Program-made: the position numbers and the translations under genes
Source of the DNA: Hyaloscypha bicolor E
Taxonomy: Eukaryota; Ascomycota; Leotiomycetes; Helotiales; Hyaloscyphaceae
Reading direction: 5' to 3'
Assembly: GCF_002865645.1 (NCBI RefSeq)
Contig: NW_020194691.1
Location: forward strand, 1,426,001-1,490,000
DNA length: 64,000 bases
Shown: positions 60,501-64,000 of the stretch, piece after piece
Layout: every line of letters starts with the position of its first letter
Position numbering within the stretch: position 1 is the stretch's first letter
Notes under the pieces: model-generated
Seen by the model: only the letters and a program-made list of their open reading frames with translations
Told to the model about the DNA's origin: nothing
The model's database searches: none

Positions 60501-63351
60501 GAAAAAGTATCTAAAACATTATATTATAAATATAAAGTATTTATTAGAAATAATAAGATAATTAGTAAGATTATTAAAATAGATTTCTAGTTTATTTATA
60601 TTAGCTAAGCTAAGTAAAAATAGAATCTTTATAAATATAATATAGAATTATACTTATCTAATTAGTATTCTTACTATTATAGATCTAATAAAGAATATAG
60701 ATCTAATACTAAACTAGATATTAACTTAATCTTTAGTAATTTTATTAAATTAGATACTATTATTAGTTTATTATAAAGCTTGGAATTAGTTAGAACTAGT
60801 AATTAAGAATCTAGAGGCTCCGGTATTAATTATAATTTTATAAAAATAATAAGTATTATATTTTAATATATTATTAATTATAAATATCTGAATATTTTTT
60901 ATCTATTTAATAGGCTTTAAGATATAGTTTTTACTTATTATCTAGTATATAAAGAAAAGAGAAATAAGGTTATTTATAAAGATATTAGTTATAGAAATAA
61001 TAAAAATAGGGGTTATAGGAGTAGCTAGGAAGCTCTTAATAAAAATAAAATAGAAATTAGAGTAATATTTCTCTTCTTTATTTATTTTTACTAGTAAGGC
61101 TTTAAAAGCATTATTTACTAATTTATTCTTATTACTCTTATTATTCTTTTCTTTTTTGAATTCAGTAATATATTATATATAAGTATTACTAAAGTATTTA
61201 TTAAAGTTATAGGTATTTCGGGATCTAAATTAGTAAATATTTCTATTCTTAAATTAAGCTTTCTTAGCCTCTTATTTCTCTAGTATATACTTCTATAAAT
61301 AGTATTCGGGTCTCTTATATATAAAATATAACTTTAGAATATACTTATTATAATTATAGGGCTTAAAATAATTATTACGGGTTCCGAAATTATAGCTAGG
61401 TCTATATTAATAATTTCCGAACAAATAATAATTTAAAGAGTTTTAAGAATAATATTATTAATTAGTAAAAAAAATCTCGGTATTAATCTATTATTTCTTC
61501 TTATAAGTAATAATAAATAATTAGAGCTTATTAATAAGTTAGCCGAGATTAGGAAAAGAATTCGAGACTATATATTAGTATACTAGTATATCTTAATAAG
61601 AAGTAATAATCTTATTATATAGGAATTTAGTATTTTATAGAACAGGTACTAGTTTATATTATAATTTATATAAGTTATTAATTAGTAACTAGACGAGCTC
61701 AAATATTATCTTTTTAGAATATTAAGCTATTATAATTACTATTATAGTAGTATTTCATTTATCTAAGTTTTAATATTAGAAACCAGGGCCTTTAAAGAAG
61801 CTATAAATATTTATATAGGCCTCTTTATATATATATTAAAAGAGCTAGTTATTATAAAAGTAATCTTATACTAGTTTTTTTAATATAATAGGAAAAGCTC
61901 TTACTAATACTTCTTATAAAAGCTCTATATATTAGTAAATATTAAGAAAAATAGTAAGTTTTTAGTTAAAACTACTATTAGTTCTATTATATTTCTATAT
62001 CTCGGTATATATTTTTACTACTTCTCTAATTAGCTTTATAATAAGAGAGCTAGCTAAAGGGCTATTTAAAAGTAATAGAAATAGTAAAAGTAATAGAAAT
62101 TCGTTATTACTAACTTTCTATAATCCGGTACTAGTAAGAATAATTATAGGTAATAAAGAAATATAAGTAATAATTAGTTTAGTTTATTAATTTCTTATAA
62201 TACTATTATTAAGGAATATATATAATAAGGTAATAGGGCCTATATTAAGGTCTAGTCTAGTAATAATAATATTAGCTATAATTCAGATATATTACTTTTC
62301 TTCCTAAATAATATTAACTAAGGGTTATATAATAGCAAGTCCCTTATTATTTTATTTAATATAAATACTATTATATTATAAAGTAGCTCATAATTTATAT
62401 AATATATATTAATTTAGATAATTAAGTACTTTAAGATTAAAATTACTAAAATCCTTTTTAAATAATTCCCAGAAATTATTATTAGTTAACTTCTCTATCT
62501 TATACTAAAATAGTCTAGTATTAAGGTAATCTAGAACTTTCTTATTACTATAGGTAATTAGGTTAATATTACCTTTCTACTTCTTTACCTATATATATTT
62601 ATCTTATAGTTCCGCTATATTAAATCCCTAGAATTAAGCCCTTCTTAATATATATATAATTTATAATAAGAAAGATTTAAAAGTAAGATAGTTTATAGTA
62701 AGTTTATAGAAAGGGTTTAGTAGTAAAAATATCCAGATACCTGGTTTAGATACTAGATACCCTAAATATCTAGGGATATTATAGGTATTAAAGTAAATAT
62801 TTTGCCCTTAAATATTTTATTTATAATAAGAAATTTAGGAAATGAAATATTATAATTCCGGGAAAATCTAAAACTTAAAGAACTTAATTTAATAGTAAAA
62901 TCAAAATAATAATTAAAGAGCTTTAAGGGTATATATAAAGTATATATTCCGGAGAAAATATCTTATAAATATAGGTATTATATAAATAGAAAAGATAGGT
63001 TCCAAGAAAATAGTCTTAGGGCCAAAAGAAATTAGTTTTAAAGAATAATAGATAGTTAAATAAATAAATAATTAAATAGCTAATTACTTATTAATTAGTA
63101 AGAACTAGAGTTTTCTTTTTTAGGCTACCGGATACTTTATAAAGTTAATAAGTAATTTCCTCCTTTAATAAAATAGTTATTAGTCCTTAGTAAGAGCTAG
63201 CTATTTTCTTTCTTAGGCTACCGGATACTTTATAAAGTTAATAGGTAATTCCCTCCTTTAATATAAACTAGTTTAATTTTACTATAGGCTACCGGATACT
63301 TCTTTAGCTTAAAAGATTCTATTCTCTAATCTATATATATAAACTAATTAG
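57564..63351 (-). pseudogene. gag-pol remnant of copia copy D
   Basis: Reading the minus strand gives the same degenerate integrase, reverse transcriptase and RNase H as copy C, in continuous order but with TAG/TAA in every domain. No frame longer than about 60 codons survives. Confidence 0.75.
63118..63315 (-). repeat. leader repeats (copia copy D)
   Basis: Three copies of AGGCTACCGGATACTT at about 63,122, 63,217 and 63,286, the reverse complement of the leader repeats of copy C. Confidence 0.65.
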
Positions 63352-63651
63352 TATTAGTTTACTAGTAATACATAGTACTATTATATAAGTATAAAAGTAC
63401 TATTTATATAAGGTTAGTAAAGTTATTATTATTTAGAAATAAGAATTATAATATTATAGTATTAATATATAATCCCTAAATCTACTAAGCCTAAAGGGGT
63501 CTAGTTTACTAGTTGAGTTACTAATAAAATACGAGGTTATATAACTATATCCCGTATTCTATATTTCATTACTTATATTCTATTACTTATATCCCGTATC
63601 CCGTATCTCGTAACTATATATATAACTCCTAAAGAAATAGCTATACTAATA
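63352..63651 (-). repeat. 5' LTR of copia copy D
   Basis: 300 bp, ending on the plus strand with AGCTATACTAATA, followed by AATAC. Confidence 0.88.
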
Positions 63652-63656
63652 AATAC

Positions 63657-64000
63657 TTATAATAATATTTATTATTTTTATTTATATTTATATTTTAAAG
63701 CTAGCTCGTTTAAGAATTCTTTTATAAAAGGGTTTTATTTTAGGATTTAGTATTAGAATAATTCTATATTTAAAGCTCTTATATTTTATTACTTATTTAA
63801 AAAGCTAGTTTATTTATTATTTTTTAAGTATTTTAGATAATATATTTTCTAGTAAAATATTAATTCATTTAATATTTCTTATAATTTGACTTTATTAAAT
63901 TCTAATAAATATTAAACTAGTATTTTAATTATTATATTATCTAAATAAAGAATTAGTTATTTATAAATATATATACTTTTTTTAAAGTTTTTTTTTAGGG
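63657..64000. other. AT-rich DNA to the window end, no gene
   Basis: No coding signal and no repeat I can match to the families above. Confidence 0.5.

Larger units (their letters stand above)
57264..63651 (-). mobile_element. Ty1/copia-type LTR retrotransposon (copy D), full-length, RIP-degraded
   Basis: 6,388 bp, same family as copy C and in the opposite orientation. The 300-bp LTRs (3' LTR 57,264-57,563; 5' LTR 63,352-63,651) are flanked by AATAT and AATAC, a duplication differing by one C/T. On the minus strand the order is leader repeats, gag/protease remnant, integrase (about 60,600-59,700), reverse transcriptase (about 59,200-58,300) and RNase H (about 58,200-57,900). No nested element is present; the site filled in copy C is empty here at 60,058-60,062. 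Stops occur throughout. Confidence 0.9.

Overview
The window is nuclear DNA of a filamentous ascomycete (Pezizomycotina). The genes have introns of about 45-115 nt with GT-AG ends. The left part encodes typical fungal families: RTA1-like, allantoate-permease-type MFS, Zn2Cys6 regulator. The right 51 kb carries the mark of repeat-induced point mutation (RIP): CpA and TpG are almost absent over long stretches, and coding frames are broken mainly by TAG and TAA. A leotiomycete is plausible, but the sequence alone does not fix the species.

Region 1 (1-13,090) is an ordinary gene-rich segment. In order it holds an RTA1-like membrane protein (-), a frameshifted F-box-like protein (+), a class I glutamine amidotransferase (+), an MFS anion/ureide-type transporter (-), a fumarylacetoacetate-hydrolase-family enzyme (+), a Zn2Cys6 regulator (-) and a D-2-hydroxyacid dehydrogenase (+). 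The last four look like a small catabolic cluster. The transporter and hydrolase share one divergent promoter region, the regulator and dehydrogenase share another, and the hydrolase and regulator end 106 bp apart.

Region 2 (13,090-36,600) is an AT-rich block built from dead LTR retrotransposons. A Ty1/copia-type element (14,501-27,023, LTRs of 300 bp, TSD CTTAT) carries a nested Ty3/gypsy-type element inside its integrase (18,077-24,203, LTRs of 260 bp, TSD ATTAT). A second copy of the same gypsy element lies at 27,894-34,021 (TSD ATTAT). The block ends with a hairpin repeat next to a 214-bp solo LTR with TSD CTAAT.

Region 3 (36,600-56,000) has intermediate base composition. It holds at least seven long gene remnants on both strands, each readable in one frame (or one frame per exon) but broken mostly by TAG/TAA stops. 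Two keep believable introns. I recognise none of the products. RIP acts on duplicated DNA, so these genes probably belong to a multi-gene unit that existed in more than one copy.

Region 4 (56,000-64,000) is AT-rich again and holds a full-length, minus-strand copy of the same copia family (57,264-63,651). This copy keeps the empty site of the nested gypsy insertion.

A related family of minisatellites, with the core AGTTAAKCGGCCGAA, sits at the borders between GC-balanced and AT-rich DNA (13.1, 45.0 and 56.0 kb, plus a decayed array at 34.9 kb). The arrays decay towards AT on the AT-rich side.
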